Source: Flavivirga sp. 57AJ16
Lineage (GTDB): Bacteria > Bacteroidota > Bacteroidia > Flavobacteriales > Flavobacteriaceae
Length of the DNA stretch: 53,122 bases
Assembly: GCF_028736925.1 (NCBI RefSeq)
Contig: NZ_JAQZAT010000026.1
Location: forward strand, 1 to 53,122
Direction of reading: 5' to 3'
Every line of letters starts with the position of its first letter. The stretch's first letter is position 1. A program made the translations under genes and the position numbers. Shown here piece by piece: positions 16,176-26,042 of this stretch. The notes beneath the pieces are model-generated. The model ran no database searches. It saw only the letters and a program-made list of their open reading frames with translations, and was not told the DNA's origin.

Positions 16176-16968
16176 AAAAGTAAATAGAATAGCGTTAGTA
16201 TTATGTTTAGGGTGTTTTCTTTTTAGTTGCCGTTCTAAAAAGGCGGTCATTACAAAAAGACCAAATACGACTACAGTAGAAAAAGGAGGTATCGATAAAG
16301 AAGAAACAAAAAAGCCTTCTGGGAATTCGACTAAAGTATATGCAAATGCTACAGAGAGGTATATTGATGATTATAAAGAAATTGCACAACAGGAGATGCG
16401 TTTATATGGTATCCCGGCAAGTATCACTTTAGCTCAAGGGGTTTTGGAGTCTGGTTCTGGTAAAGGACGTCTTTCTGTAAAAGCCAATAATCATTTTGGT
16501 ATTAAATGCCATGGTTGGACTGGAGGCAAAATTTATCACGATGATGATAAAGCCCAAGAATGTTTTAGGAAATATAAAGACGCAAAGTATTCATTTAGGG
16601 ACCATTCTCTTTTCCTGCAAAAAAAGCGTTATGCCAAGCTGTTCAAGCTTAAAAAAGAAAATTACAGAGGCTGGGCCAAAGAATTAAGAGCAGCCGGTTA
16701 CGCTACTGATAAAAAATATCCTCAAAAATTGATTGGTATTATTGAACGCTATGAATTGTATAAGTTGGACAAAGAAGTATTGGGAAATTCGTATGAAGAA
16801 TTTGAGGCACCGATAATTGCAGAGCGTATAACATATACCGTTTCGAAAGGTGATACTCTATACGCCATCTCAAGGAAGTATAATATGACGGTTGAAGAGC
16901 TTCAAAAATTAAATGGATTAACAAGTACAGCCTTAAATATTGGGCAAGTATTAGTTGTAAAACCATAA
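16168..16968 (+). CDS. Glucosaminidase (mannosyl-glycoprotein endo-beta-N-acetylglucosaminidase type) lipoprotein with LysM domain
   Basis: A 266-residue cell-wall hydrolase. It has a lipoprotein signal with FLFSC (Cys21), a linker, a glucosaminidase domain from about residue 65 to 200 ([18 protein letters not shown] with the catalytic Glu, then [11 protein letters not shown]) and a C-terminal LysM ([18 protein letters not shown]) that binds peptidoglycan. No in-frame ATG precedes the signal peptide, so the TTG at 16168, inside the previous gene's end, is the probable start. It likely acts at the outer membrane on peptidoglycan during growth or division. Confidence 0.9.
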   Translation: MNRKVNRIALVLCLGCFLFSCRSKKAVITKRPNTTTVEKGGIDKEETKKPSGNSTKVYANATERYIDDYKEIAQQEMRLYGIPASITLAQGVLESGSGKGRLSVKANNHFGIKCHGWTGGKIYHDDDKAQECFRKYKDAKYSFRDHSLFLQKKRYAKLFKLKKENYRGWAKELRAAGYATDKKYPQKLIGIIERYELYKLDKEVLGNSYEEFEAPIIAERITYTVSKGDTLYAISRKYNMTVEELQKLNGLTSTALNIGQVLVVKP

Positions 16969-16985
16969 TAACCAATTATAAATTT

Positions 16986-18272
16986 ATGAACTATAAAAGA
17001 AGTAGCTTACTGTTTGCAGAAGCAGAAAAGGTTATTCCTGGTGGTGTAAACTCACCGGTAAGGGCTTTTAGAGCAGTAGGCGGAACACCTATTTTTGTAA
17101 AAGAAGCAAAAGGCCCCTATTTATACGATGAAGACGACAATCGATTAATAGATTATATTAATTCTTGGGGTCCCATGATTTTAGGACATGCCTATGACCC
17201 AGTTGTGAACGCTGTAGTAGAGAAAGCAAAAAAAGGGACATCGTTTGGAACACCGACAGAAATTGAGACTAAAATTGCAGGGTTAGCGGTTTCAATGGTG
17301 CCAAATATTGATAAAATACGGTTTGTAAATTCAGGGACAGAAGCCTGTATGAGTGCGGTACGTTTAGCACGTGGCTTTACGGGGAAAGATAAAATAATAA
17401 AATTTGCGGGCTGCTATCACGGACATAGCGATTCGTTTTTAATACAAGCAGGTAGCGGGGCTATTACTTTTGGAACACCTAACAGCCCAGGGGTCACCAA
17501 AGGAACAGCTAAAGATACTTTGTTGGCTCGCTATAACGATATTGAAAATGTCACCCAGTTAATTGAAGCAAATAAAAGCGAGATAGCTTGTATTATTATC
17601 GAACCGGTTGCCGGGAATATGGGATGCATTCCGCCTCAAGATGGTTTTTTAAAAACCTTAAGAACGTTGTGTGATAGGCATCATATTTTGTTGATTTTTG
17701 ATGAGGTGATGACGGGATTTCGTTTAGCGAAGGGTGGTGCTCAAGAGCTCTTTGGTATTGATGCGGATATTGTTTGCTTTGGAAAAGTAATTGGAGGAGG
17801 TTTGCCAGTGGGGGCATTTGCAGCCAGAAACGAGATTATGAATTATTTGGCGCCATTGGGGCCCGTGTACCAAGCAGGAACTTTAAGTGGTAATCCACTA
17901 GCTATGGCCGCCGGTTTAGCCATGCTAGAAGCATTGAATTGTGATGCTGAAATTTATAATCGTTTAGCTGAAAAAACCGAATACCTACATAAAGGTATTA
18001 CTAAGGTTTTAAATGATAATAATATTGTTCATACCATAAACAGGGTTGGTTCTATGATTTCGGTTCACTTTGATGACTCTGAAGTCGTGGATTTTGAAAC
18101 TTCTGCAAGAGGAAATAACGATACGTTTAAGAAGTTCTTTCATGGTATGCTAAGTGAAGGTGTTTATATTGCGCCAAGTGCTTTCGAAACATGGTTTATT
18201 ACCGATGCTTTAACTTATAAAGATTTAGATTTTACCATTGCTGCGGTAAATGCGGTTGCAAAAACTTTATAA
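16986..18272 (+). CDS. hemL: Glutamate-1-semialdehyde 2,1-aminomutase
   Basis: A 428-residue class III PLP aminotransferase fold, full length. PLP-Lys267 lies in [15 protein letters not shown], with FDEVMTGFR ahead of it and the start [21 protein letters not shown] typical of HemL. It makes 5-aminolevulinate for haem synthesis. It begins 17 bases after the glucosaminidase stop and ends at a bidirectional terminator. Confidence 0.96.
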   Translation: MNYKRSSLLFAEAEKVIPGGVNSPVRAFRAVGGTPIFVKEAKGPYLYDEDDNRLIDYINSWGPMILGHAYDPVVNAVVEKAKKGTSFGTPTEIETKIAGLAVSMVPNIDKIRFVNSGTEACMSAVRLARGFTGKDKIIKFAGCYHGHSDSFLIQAGSGAITFGTPNSPGVTKGTAKDTLLARYNDIENVTQLIEANKSEIACIIIEPVAGNMGCIPPQDGFLKTLRTLCDRHHILLIFDEVMTGFRLAKGGAQELFGIDADIVCFGKVIGGGLPVGAFAARNEIMNYLAPLGPVYQAGTLSGNPLAMAAGLAMLEALNCDAEIYNRLAEKTEYLHKGITKVLNDNNIVHTINRVGSMISVHFDDSEVVDFETSARGNNDTFKKFFHGMLSEGVYIAPSAFETWFITDALTYKDLDFTIAAVNAVAKTL

Positions 18273-18273
18273 A

Positions 18274-18307
18274 AAAAGAGCATTTCAAATTTTTGAAATG
18301 CTCTTTT
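18274..18307. terminator. Bidirectional terminator between hemL and the Spy/CpxP-like gene
   Basis: AAAAGAGCATTTCAAA (18274-18289) and its exact complement (18292-18307) form a 16-bp stem with A- and T-tracts on both sides. It serves convergent genes. Confidence 0.9.
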
Positions 18308-18341
18308 CATTAACAAACTAAAACCAACCAATTAACTAAAT

Positions 18342-18791
18342 CTATTTTTGTCTATTCATACCTCTATTTTTGTCTTTTCTTTTGGCAGCCATTTTTAATT
18401 GTGCTTTTTCCCATTTTGCATATTGTTCTTTATTTAATATGCTTTTCATTTTGGCTTTCATGGCTATTTTATGGTCTAACCGAGCATTTTCCATTTTAAG
18501 ACGTTCTTCTTTAGTCGGTCTTTGGGCGGTTCCATTTGCTTTTCTAGCCTTATACTGGGCCATCATTGTTTTACGTAAAGTAGCATTTTCCAGGTTTATT
18601 TTTTGAATCTCTTTTTGTTGTGATTCATTTAAATCCAAAAACAAAGTCATTCTTTTTGTTTTCAAAGTGGCTATCTCTTCAGCAGAAAGGTTGTTCATCT
18701 TTTGGGCCCGTTCAGATCGGTCTCTTCTTTCCGTTTGTGCTATAGCTTGAATAGATATCAATGCTATGGCAATGATTATTAATTTTCTCAT
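18342..18791 (-). CDS. Small exported basic helical protein, Spy/CpxP-like
   Basis: A 149-residue protein. The ATG at 18791 is preferred to an upstream frame extension because it begins a clean signal peptide (MRKLIIIAIALISIQAIAQ) and is preceded by AGAGG, one of the few Shine-Dalgarno-like sequences here. The mature part is charged and helical, with LFLDLNESQQKEIQKIN and SILNKEQYAKWEK, the paired LTxxQ-like motifs of periplasmic Spy/CpxP chaperones and metal sensors. The exact role is not known. Confidence 0.75.
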   Translation of the reverse strand: MRKLIIIAIALISIQAIAQTERRDRSERAQKMNNLSAEEIATLKTKRMTLFLDLNESQQKEIQKINLENATLRKTMMAQYKARKANGTAQRPTKEERLKMENARLDHKIAMKAKMKSILNKEQYAKWEKAQLKMAAKRKDKNRGMNRQK

Positions 18792-18997
18792 GTTTACCTC
18801 TTTTAAGTTATGTGCAAGTAGGACTTTTGATTTTTTAAAAGGTTTAAACGGTCTTTTGGTTTTAACCAAATATTAACATTGTAAAACTTTAAAGTAGTTC
18901 GATGTGGGTTTGATAGCATAGAAACTAATTTTAACGTAGATTCCTGTTTTACCGAAACAAGTTCAGCACATGTCGCAGGAATAGCAAAGAGGTCAGA

Positions 18998-20215
18998 TTA
19001 TTTAAACACGGGAATCTTTAGAGAGATGCCCGTTTGGAAATCTGGAGCATTATTGATCAAAAAATCTTCTTTGAAGTATAGCGATAGTTTATAGTTGGAA
19101 TGACCATAAGTATAAACAAAAGACCAATTAGATTGTGCTTTGTACAAAGTTACAATACCGTGATGCCAGCCGCCGTTTATCTCTTTCCAGTTGCCTAAAA
19201 GCTTAAGATAATCGGCTTCCTTTCTTTTATTGTAACGAGATTGAATTTGGTAGACGATCCCTAATGAATTATAGTGCCCCCTTTGGGTGTATTTTGTTAT
19301 TTCGATATCGCTCTCAATAGTTGCTAAAAATGGATTATTGCCCAAATCGATAACCTCTTTAAAGTTGATGAGGTTTTTTCGTAAAACGTTCATCCCGACT
19401 CCCATATTAAATTCGTAGCTATTACTTAGTCTTAGTTTTTTAATGGCATTTAAAGAAACACCTATATCCAGAGACGCATTAAATTTAGAAGTATTAATAC
19501 CTAAGTGGCTTCCAAAATTGACAAATATATTTTTAGTTTTATTGATTGAAAGTGTTGGATAATAAAAATGATTTAATTCAATGCCTCCTATAAAGAAATC
19601 ATTATTATTTAGTTCAAGCGTATTGCCGTTTCTATCAAGGTATTTAAAATGAACTTGGTTTAAACCATAATAACGTCTGCCGAATGGATCTTCTCCCCCT
19701 TGTATGTTACTATGAAACCATTCAATGGTCTCATCGCCAGTAAACGGTGAAAAAGGGTACTTTCCTTTAGTTATTAAATAAGATCGTAGTGTAACTCCTA
19801 ACTCGTTTTTTTTATCCAACGGTATATTTATGCTTAATCTAAATTCTTTTATAACGGCATCAATGATAATATTTAAATAATCGGCAGGGGTAGTTTTTTG
19901 ATCTATAAAGGTAAAATCCCTATTATACCAAATAAGTTTACTTTGTGCTTCTCTTACGGCTGGGTCTTGTGGAAAATACCCTTCAACAAAAGGATGAAAG
20001 TTGTTTCCGCTTATAGAGCTTATAGTGAGTATCGGGTTTTTGAAAGGTCTGTATTTAAAATTCGGGTTAATTCTAGAGCTGAAAATACCAAAATGATGCG
20101 TGGTTAAAAGGCTGGGGTTGTCAATGCCGTTTTTTGTTGATAAACTATCTTTTTGTTGGGCAATAACAAGAAGATTACAAAAACAAAAAATAATTAAAAG
20201 CCCTTTTTTTAGCAT
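18998..20215 (-). CDS. Exported protein, probable outer-membrane beta-barrel, unknown function
   Basis: A 405-residue protein with signal peptide MLKKGLLIIFCFCNLLVIAQ. ATG at 20215 is chosen over the preceding GTG codon. Many alternating hydrophobic/polar strands (for example IFVNFGSHLGIN, FNASLDIGVSLN, WSFVYTYGHSNYKLSLYF) and the final ISLKIPVFK fit a membrane beta-barrel. I do not recognise the family. It lies 35 bases downstream of the 506-residue gene and is probably transcribed with it. Confidence 0.7.
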   Translation of the reverse strand: MLKKGLLIIFCFCNLLVIAQQKDSLSTKNGIDNPSLLTTHHFGIFSSRINPNFKYRPFKNPILTISSISGNNFHPFVEGYFPQDPAVREAQSKLIWYNRDFTFIDQKTTPADYLNIIIDAVIKEFRLSINIPLDKKNELGVTLRSYLITKGKYPFSPFTGDETIEWFHSNIQGGEDPFGRRYYGLNQVHFKYLDRNGNTLELNNNDFFIGGIELNHFYYPTLSINKTKNIFVNFGSHLGINTSKFNASLDIGVSLNAIKKLRLSNSYEFNMGVGMNVLRKNLINFKEVIDLGNNPFLATIESDIEITKYTQRGHYNSLGIVYQIQSRYNKRKEADYLKLLGNWKEINGGWHHGIVTLYKAQSNWSFVYTYGHSNYKLSLYFKEDFLINNAPDFQTGISLKIPVFK

Positions 20216-20250
20216 CACATAAAAATAGTTAAAGTTTAAATAATGAATTA

Positions 20251-21771
20251 TTATTTATTTGTTAATTCTTGTTGAGACTGTTTTATTAAATTTAAAGTGG
20301 TTGTATATAGGTCTTGATTGTTCATCTTGCCTTTCAGCCAACTATAAAAACTTATTACAAAAATATCTTCTTTGTGTATGGCGACCCAATCAAAAGATTT
20401 TGCTACGGTATTTTTGAATTTGCTCGAAGTGACCGCTTCCGGATTTTTATAGTAAGATTCAACAAAACCTAAATAGGTAATAACACGTTGTTGATCGATG
20501 CTTTTTAAATATGGGTAATAATTTCTTTTAAAGCTAAGTAGCCGAGACTCTATTAAATCAATATTCTTAAGTTCAATATGAAGTAATATTTCTATTAAAT
20601 TCTTTTTTATGACCCACTCTTTTCCTGCTTTTTCAGTATACCATTGGTCTGTGTGGTAAAATTTGGAGAAGAGCGTATGTGTTTTTTTTAAATCATTTTT
20701 CTGAAAATAAAACATAATAAGACTCAAATGAATATCCAATAATGATTCTGTATCGGGATGCTTGTTGGTCGTTAGGGGTTCCAGAATTTCAATCGCTACT
20801 TTTTGCTTATTGGAATAATTATAGTTGAGCGCTATTAGTAAATTATATTTTAGTTTATAAGTATTATAATATTTTTTCTGTTTTAGAAGCATATGTTCAT
20901 GCATGAGCCTTAAATAATGAAGAGAGTCATTAAACTTTTTGTTCCTAAATAATGTATTAGCTATTAAATATATAATTTGAATGTGATAGAAGAGTTGTTT
21001 CTCTTTGTTTTTATGAGTGATTATAATATGATAGGTGTTTATTAAAAAGGGTTCTATTTGCAAATAATCTTTGGTTACAAAAGCCGAAATGCTCACAATG
21101 GTTGCTAATTGATACAGCGACTTAAAAGACATGGACTCGTTAATGCTAATGTTATGTTCTTGCAAGGTCTGGTCTAGAACTGTTTGAAAATCGACGACGT
21201 CACCCTTATAAGTAATATTGTTTAAGGTATGCTTCATTTTTGCATAGACAATATTGAGTTGGTCTTCTAATTGATGATTTTTTTGATTTTCTTCAAATCT
21301 AGTGACAAGGGCCTCCATGGAGATAGATGGATTTGTGTAGGCATACTGAATTTTGGTATGATAAATTTCATTTAACAGAGGAAACAAATAATGCTCGGAA
21401 GCCAATACCTCGGCTTTGTCTAAAATTTTATAGGCAACCTTGTATTGTTTATGCTGTAGGAAGGATCTAGAAGCCAATATGTATTTAATGATTTGCATAT
21501 CTATTGAGTTTTCTTCCTGCAAACTGTTATTTGCAACAAAATCAATAATAGATTGATATAAACGTTTTCTTAAAGCATGGTAAGCATCTTTCTTAAGGCT
21601 TCCGTAGAGCTTGAAGCAGATGTCATTAGAATTCAGCTCATCATTTAATAGGTAATTAAAGAGCTGCATATTTTTAGTGTCATTACGTTTGTTTTTTTTG
21701 TCTAAATATGCTGTGAATCGCTGTTGATCTTCATAAGAAAAGGTAGAGATTATATCATTTAAGTTAGTCAT
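20251..21771 (-). CDS. Large helical cytoplasmic protein, unknown function
   Basis: 506 residues with no signal peptide or membrane segment. The chain is almost wholly predicted helical, with repeated pairs such as [34 protein letters not shown] and [15 protein letters not shown] that resemble degenerate TPR-like helices. I recognise no enzymatic motif. It may be a scaffold or a degenerate relative of TPR regulators. The downstream partner is the outer-membrane-like gene. Confidence 0.65.
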   Translation of the reverse strand: MTNLNDIISTFSYEDQQRFTAYLDKKNKRNDTKNMQLFNYLLNDELNSNDICFKLYGSLKKDAYHALRKRLYQSIIDFVANNSLQEENSIDMQIIKYILASRSFLQHKQYKVAYKILDKAEVLASEHYLFPLLNEIYHTKIQYAYTNPSISMEALVTRFEENQKNHQLEDQLNIVYAKMKHTLNNITYKGDVVDFQTVLDQTLQEHNISINESMSFKSLYQLATIVSISAFVTKDYLQIEPFLINTYHIIITHKNKEKQLFYHIQIIYLIANTLFRNKKFNDSLHYLRLMHEHMLLKQKKYYNTYKLKYNLLIALNYNYSNKQKVAIEILEPLTTNKHPDTESLLDIHLSLIMFYFQKNDLKKTHTLFSKFYHTDQWYTEKAGKEWVIKKNLIEILLHIELKNIDLIESRLLSFKRNYYPYLKSIDQQRVITYLGFVESYYKNPEAVTSSKFKNTVAKSFDWVAIHKEDIFVISFYSWLKGKMNNQDLYTTTLNLIKQSQQELTNK

Positions 21772-21926
21772 TAAATCGTCAGTTTTTTTTATTAAACCTT
21801 TTTAAATATAATGAATTTAAAATTGTTTGTATAAATTATATCATCAGTTTTAATAAAATATTGTATTTCATATACTGGATAAGTGTTGCAATTTTGTCCT
21901 GTAATCAAATCATTAAAACAATAATT

Positions 21927-22415
21927 ATGAATTATCAAACATCAGTTTCAGTAGATGAAAAATCAAAAGAAACAAAAGTTAAAAAGAATAAGAAGGTTTA
22001 CGATCAAAAACCAACTTCAGCTTTTATAGGAGCATCTTGGTCGGCATTGTTAATAGGGGTGACGTCTTATTGTATTGGTTTATGGAATGCGGAGATGCTA
22101 TTAAATGAGAAAGGGTATTATTTCACCATTCTTCTTTTTGGGCTGTTCTCGGTAATATCTGTTCAAAAGGCCGTACGGGATAAACTAGAAGACATTCCGG
22201 TTACCGATATTTATTATAGTATAAGTTGGTTTACAACAGTGACTTCTATTGTGTTATTGGTTATAGGGCTTTGGAATGCCGATTTACTTTTAAGCGAAAA
22301 AGGATTTTATGGTATGTCGTTTCTGTTAAGTGTATTTGCAGCCATTGCTGTACAGAAGAATACAAGGGACATACAGTATATTGACAGAAGTATTGAAGAT
22401 AAAAATAGTTTTTAG
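21927..22415 (+). CDS. YiaA/YiaB family inner-membrane protein (two YiaAB domains)
   Basis: 162 residues from ATG 21927; the frame is open further up but without a better start. After a Lys-rich N-terminus there are two copies of the two-helix YiaAB unit: [20 protein letters not shown] with [17 protein letters not shown], and [20 protein letters not shown] with [16 protein letters not shown]. That gives four membrane helices. YiaAB proteins are inner-membrane proteins of unknown function. A terminator follows. Confidence 0.88.
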   Translation: MNYQTSVSVDEKSKETKVKKNKKVYDQKPTSAFIGASWSALLIGVTSYCIGLWNAEMLLNEKGYYFTILLFGLFSVISVQKAVRDKLEDIPVTDIYYSISWFTTVTSIVLLVIGLWNADLLLSEKGFYGMSFLLSVFAAIAVQKNTRDIQYIDRSIEDKNSF

Positions 22416-22484
22416 ATAGAAATAGTATTCGTCAAAACAGAAATTATAAAGGGTTGTTTTGATGGTTGGTTAGTTAGATAACCC

Positions 22485-22515
22485 AAAACCTCACAGCCAT
22501 TTGCTGTGGGGTTTT
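22485..22515 (+). terminator. Intrinsic terminator after the YiaAB gene
   Basis: AAAACCTCACAGC pairs with GCTGTGGGGTTTT around a five-base loop, with a T-run inside the 3' arm. Confidence 0.85.
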
Positions 22516-22565
22516 AAATATTGTAATCATGAAAAAAAATAGAGAACAATAAATTTAATTTTAAG

Positions 22566-23261
22566 ATGAGACCAAACCTCACTAAAGATTTAATAGAATT
22601 TTCAGAAACCAAATTAAAAAGACCTGTTTCAAATAAAAGGAGACTAATAGAGATACTGGGCGTTGTTCTAACGGCAATAGGAAAATTTATTTTTATGGAC
22701 TATCTCGATTGGAGATTGTTTTATGTTGTTTTAGCAACGACATTATGGATTTTATATATTATTTTTAGATATAAAGTTGAAAAAAACGTTATGATGTATT
22801 GGGGATTTAGAACAGATAATTTCAAGTACGCTCTAAGGTTAATGATGCCGTTTGTTATTGTTTTAGCCATGTTGTTTCTTGGTATAGGTTATTATCAAAA
22901 TACGATCAATATAACATGGCATATTTTGCCACTTTTGATTGTTTACCCCATTTGGGGAAGTATCCAACAGTTTTTAATTATTGGTTTAGTTGTAGGGAAT
23001 TTAAATGATTTGAATCATAAAAAAATAAGTAAAGGCTTCATTATATTTATAACAGCTCTTTTGTTTTCTGTGATTCATTTTCCGTCAACATGGTTGATGA
23101 TAGGCACTTATGTTCTGGCATTATTTTATGGATATGTGTATTTGAAAGAGAAAAATATATATGTAATGGGCGTGTTTCATGGATGGTTAGGTGCTTTATT
23201 TTATTATACAGTGGTTAATAAAGACCCTTTTCAAGAAATATTTTTAAAATTTTTAAATTAA
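22566..23261 (+). CDS. CPBP-family (Abi/CAAX protease-like) membrane protein with a variant first motif
   Basis: 231 residues with about seven membrane helices. The arrangement of the last three motifs follows the CPBP intramembrane metalloprotease family: WGSIQQFLIIG in place of EExxxR, then SVIHFP (FxxxH type) and VFHGWLGAL (HxxxN/B type). The Glu-Glu pair is replaced by Gln-Gln and the Arg is absent, so proteolytic activity is doubtful although both His remain. It lies seven bases before the DUF2157 gene and probably forms an operon with it. Confidence 0.78.
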   Translation: MRPNLTKDLIEFSETKLKRPVSNKRRLIEILGVVLTAIGKFIFMDYLDWRLFYVVLATTLWILYIIFRYKVEKNVMMYWGFRTDNFKYALRLMMPFVIVLAMLFLGIGYYQNTINITWHILPLLIVYPIWGSIQQFLIIGLVVGNLNDLNHKKISKGFIIFITALLFSVIHFPSTWLMIGTYVLALFYGYVYLKEKNIYVMGVFHGWLGALFYYTVVNKDPFQEIFLKFLN

Positions 23262-23268
23262 CGAAAGT

Positions 23269-24552
23269 ATGAATTCAAAAATTCAAAAAGACATAAAAGA
23301 ACTTGTTGCAGAACAAGTTATATCGAAAGACACTGCCTCAAAAATAACGTCTTATTATCTGTCAAAACAGCGTCATTCATCAAATAAACTATTTACTGTT
23401 TTTGCAGTATTAGGCTCCACATTGGTAGGGCTTGGCATCATATTAATATTAGCTCATAATTGGGATGATTTTTCGAGAACTTTAAAAACGGCTTTTGCTT
23501 TTGCGCCTTTAATTATAGGACAAGCAATGGTTGGGTATGCCATTTTAAAAGATAAAAGTGCCACATGGAAAGAAGCTTCGGGAGTATTTCTGTTTTTTGC
23601 AGTGGGGGCAAGTATCGCTTTGGTGAGTCAGATTTACAATATTCCGGGAGATTTAAGTAGCTACTTGCTAACCTGGATTTTGTTATGTTTACCACTAATT
23701 TATCTTTTAAAATCGAGTGCCTTAGTCATTTTGCAAATTGTTTTTATAACGAGTTATGCTTGCAGTTTAGGTTATTTTTCAGGAAATAAAACGCCATGGG
23801 TGTATTTAATATTATTGGCGTCGTTATTACCACATTATTATAAATTATTAAAACAGGGAAAGTTACACAATATCACATCGATTTTAAACTGGCTTTTGCC
23901 CTTAAGCTTTGTTATTGTTATGGGAGCTTTTGTTAGGGATAATGGGAATTTTGGATTTTTAATTTATGTTATTTTATTTGGATTGTTATATAATATAGGT
24001 AAAATCCCATTTTTTAATGATCAAAAATTAAGACGAAATGGCTATTTGGTTTTAGGTTCTTTAGGAACCGTTTATATGTTACTGTTAACGAGTTTTAATT
24101 GGCTTTGGGAAGCTGTTTTTGTCAATAGATTGAATTTTAATTCGCAAGCATTTTACATCGCCTTAACGCTTTTTTGTCTAGCCCTAGCGTTATTAACTTA
24201 TTCGTATTTAAAAAAATGGATTCGCAATTTTAACCTTTTTCAATATGCCTTTATATTTTTTATGCTCTTTTTTATGATTAGTTTGGTTAATACGGGACTT
24301 TCTGTAATACTAATAAACCTGCTAATTTTAATATTGGGAATCATGGCTGTAAAAATTGGAGCAGCCACCTATCATTTTGGGGTCTTAAATTACGGTTTAT
24401 TAATAATTACGGTACTTATTGCCTGCCGTTTTTTTGATACGGATATGAGCTTTGTGCTTAGAGGGCTATTATTTGTAGGTGTCGGTGTTGGTTTCTTTGT
24501 AACCAATTATATTATGCTAAAAAAACAAAAAACTTTAAAAACGCAAAAATGA
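23269..24552 (+). CDS. DUF2157 polytopic membrane protein
   Basis: 427 residues: an N-terminal cytoplasmic helical part (IQKDIKELVAEQVISKDTA) followed by about twelve membrane helices, opening with the typical FAVLGSTLVGLGIILILAHNWDD. This matches DUF2157, of unknown function. Its stop overlaps the next start as ATGA, and the following GDYXXLXY gene is a frequent neighbour of this family. Confidence 0.88.
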   Translation: MNSKIQKDIKELVAEQVISKDTASKITSYYLSKQRHSSNKLFTVFAVLGSTLVGLGIILILAHNWDDFSRTLKTAFAFAPLIIGQAMVGYAILKDKSATWKEASGVFLFFAVGASIALVSQIYNIPGDLSSYLLTWILLCLPLIYLLKSSALVILQIVFITSYACSLGYFSGNKTPWVYLILLASLLPHYYKLLKQGKLHNITSILNWLLPLSFVIVMGAFVRDNGNFGFLIYVILFGLLYNIGKIPFFNDQKLRRNGYLVLGSLGTVYMLLLTSFNWLWEAVFVNRLNFNSQAFYIALTLFCLALALLTYSYLKKWIRNFNLFQYAFIFFMLFFMISLVNTGLSVILINLLILILGIMAVKIGAATYHFGVLNYGLLIITVLIACRFFDTDMSFVLRGLLFVGVGVGFFVTNYIMLKKQKTLKTQK

Positions 24553-25121
24553 AAACAATACATATATTCACAATATTTATAATGGTAGTATTGATACAAT
24601 TATTTGTGCCTTCTCAAATGATTTTTAATCAAGAACTTATTTTGAAAAAAGGTAAGGTGTATAAGTTTAAAACACACCCTGTTGATCCAACAGATCCTTT
24701 TAGGGGCAAATATATAAACCTTAATTATGAGATTGGTTCTTATAAAACGACAGACTCTTTATGGCAACGAAATGAAGATATCTATGTTTATTTAACTAAA
24801 GACAGTTTAGGATTTGCAAAAATCGATACTATTGGTAGAACTTTAAAATCAAATAATAAAAATGACTACATAAAAGCTAAAGCAGGATGGTATTCAAGTT
24901 ATTCAAATACATTAAGCATAGAATTTCCTTTTGATCGCTATTATATGGAGGAAACCAAAGCGTATAATGCTGAGGTAGCGGTGAGAAATAGGCAACGTGA
25001 TTCTCTACCACATAATACCTATGCCTTAGTTTATGTTAAAGATGGAGCGGTCGTTTTAAATGATGTTATCATTGATGACATGTCGATTAGGAATTATGTA
25101 GAAAATGGTAGCTCGAAATAA
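24549..25121 (+). CDS. GDYXXLXY domain protein
   Basis: 190 residues with one N-terminal membrane or signal helix (IFTIFIMVVLIQLFVPS). The hallmark DPFRGKYINLNYE at about residue 54 is the GDYXXLXY-type motif, and ALVYVKDGAVVLNDVIID sits near the end. The family is periplasmic and uncharacterised. It overlaps the DUF2157 gene by four bases. Confidence 0.88.
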   Translation: MKTIHIFTIFIMVVLIQLFVPSQMIFNQELILKKGKVYKFKTHPVDPTDPFRGKYINLNYEIGSYKTTDSLWQRNEDIYVYLTKDSLGFAKIDTIGRTLKSNNKNDYIKAKAGWYSSYSNTLSIEFPFDRYYMEETKAYNAEVAVRNRQRDSLPHNTYALVYVKDGAVVLNDVIIDDMSIRNYVENGSSK

Positions 25122-25163
25122 TTAGCTTCATTTATCGTATCTTAGTATTCTAACGCTTTTACC

Positions 25164-26042
25164 ATGCCTTATTGGTTGTACATTACGATACTTGTTTTAA
25201 TTGCTTACATAGCAATAAGTATCGCTTTGTATTATTTGCAGGATTATTTGTTGTTTAAACCAGAAAAACTTCCCGGGGATTTTCAATTTAATTATAAAAA
25301 TCAAGACTTTAAAGAGTATAATTTAGAAACAAGGGACGGAGCGGTAATCAATGGTATTCGATTTTTCCCCAAGGGCGTGAGCAAAGGTGTTGTATTGTAT
25401 CTTAAAGGGAACTCTAAAAGTATTAAAGGGTGGGGGAAGTTTGCTGTCGATTTTACTAGGCATGGTTATGATGTTTTAATGGTAGATTACCGTGGTTTTG
25501 GAAAAAGCACAGGGAGACGTTCCCAAAAAGCCATTAAAAGAGATTTGCAAGAAGTTTATAATAAGATAAAAGAACTGATAACCGAAGACAGAATTATACT
25601 TTATGGAAGATCTTTAGGATCTGGGTTTGCTGCTAAATTAGCTTCGATGAATCAACCTAAAATGCTTATTATGGATGCGCCTTATTATAGTTTAACAAAA
25701 GTAACAGCGCGTTATGCCCCTTTTATGCCCCTGTCTATATTAATAAAGTACCCATTACCAACCTATAAATGGTTAAAGTATGTGCAATGCCCAATACATA
25801 TTATACATGGTACAAATGATTCCCTTATACCTTATAAAACAAGCGTTAAGTTGTCTCAGGTAAATCCTAAGCGAACCAAGTTGCATTCGGTAATTGGAGG
25901 TGGACATAAAAACTTAAATAATTTTGAATCGTATCATAAAATGATTCATGAAATTCTGAACAGAACCCCAGAAGACATAGATTTATTAACAACGAGTATT
26001 CATGTTAAACACGCCTCAAAAAAAAATAAAACGAAAGCTTAG
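25164..26042 (+). CDS. Alpha/beta hydrolase (first of two overlapping paralogues)
   Basis: 292 residues: one N-terminal membrane anchor (YITILVLIAYIAISIALYYL) and an alpha/beta hydrolase core. The nucleophile elbow is LYGRSLGSG (Ser in GRSLG), the acid is in HGTNDSLIPYK and the His in GGGHKNL. The oxyanion region has YLKGNSKSI where the paralogue has YFHGNAGDL, so the usual HG is altered to KG. The substrate is unknown. The 3' end overlaps the paralogue start by 41 bases. Confidence 0.85.
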   Translation: MPYWLYITILVLIAYIAISIALYYLQDYLLFKPEKLPGDFQFNYKNQDFKEYNLETRDGAVINGIRFFPKGVSKGVVLYLKGNSKSIKGWGKFAVDFTRHGYDVLMVDYRGFGKSTGRRSQKAIKRDLQEVYNKIKELITEDRIILYGRSLGSGFAAKLASMNQPKMLIMDAPYYSLTKVTARYAPFMPLSILIKYPLPTYKWLKYVQCPIHIIHGTNDSLIPYKTSVKLSQVNPKRTKLHSVIGGGHKNLNNFESYHKMIHEILNRTPEDIDLLTTSIHVKHASKKNKTKA

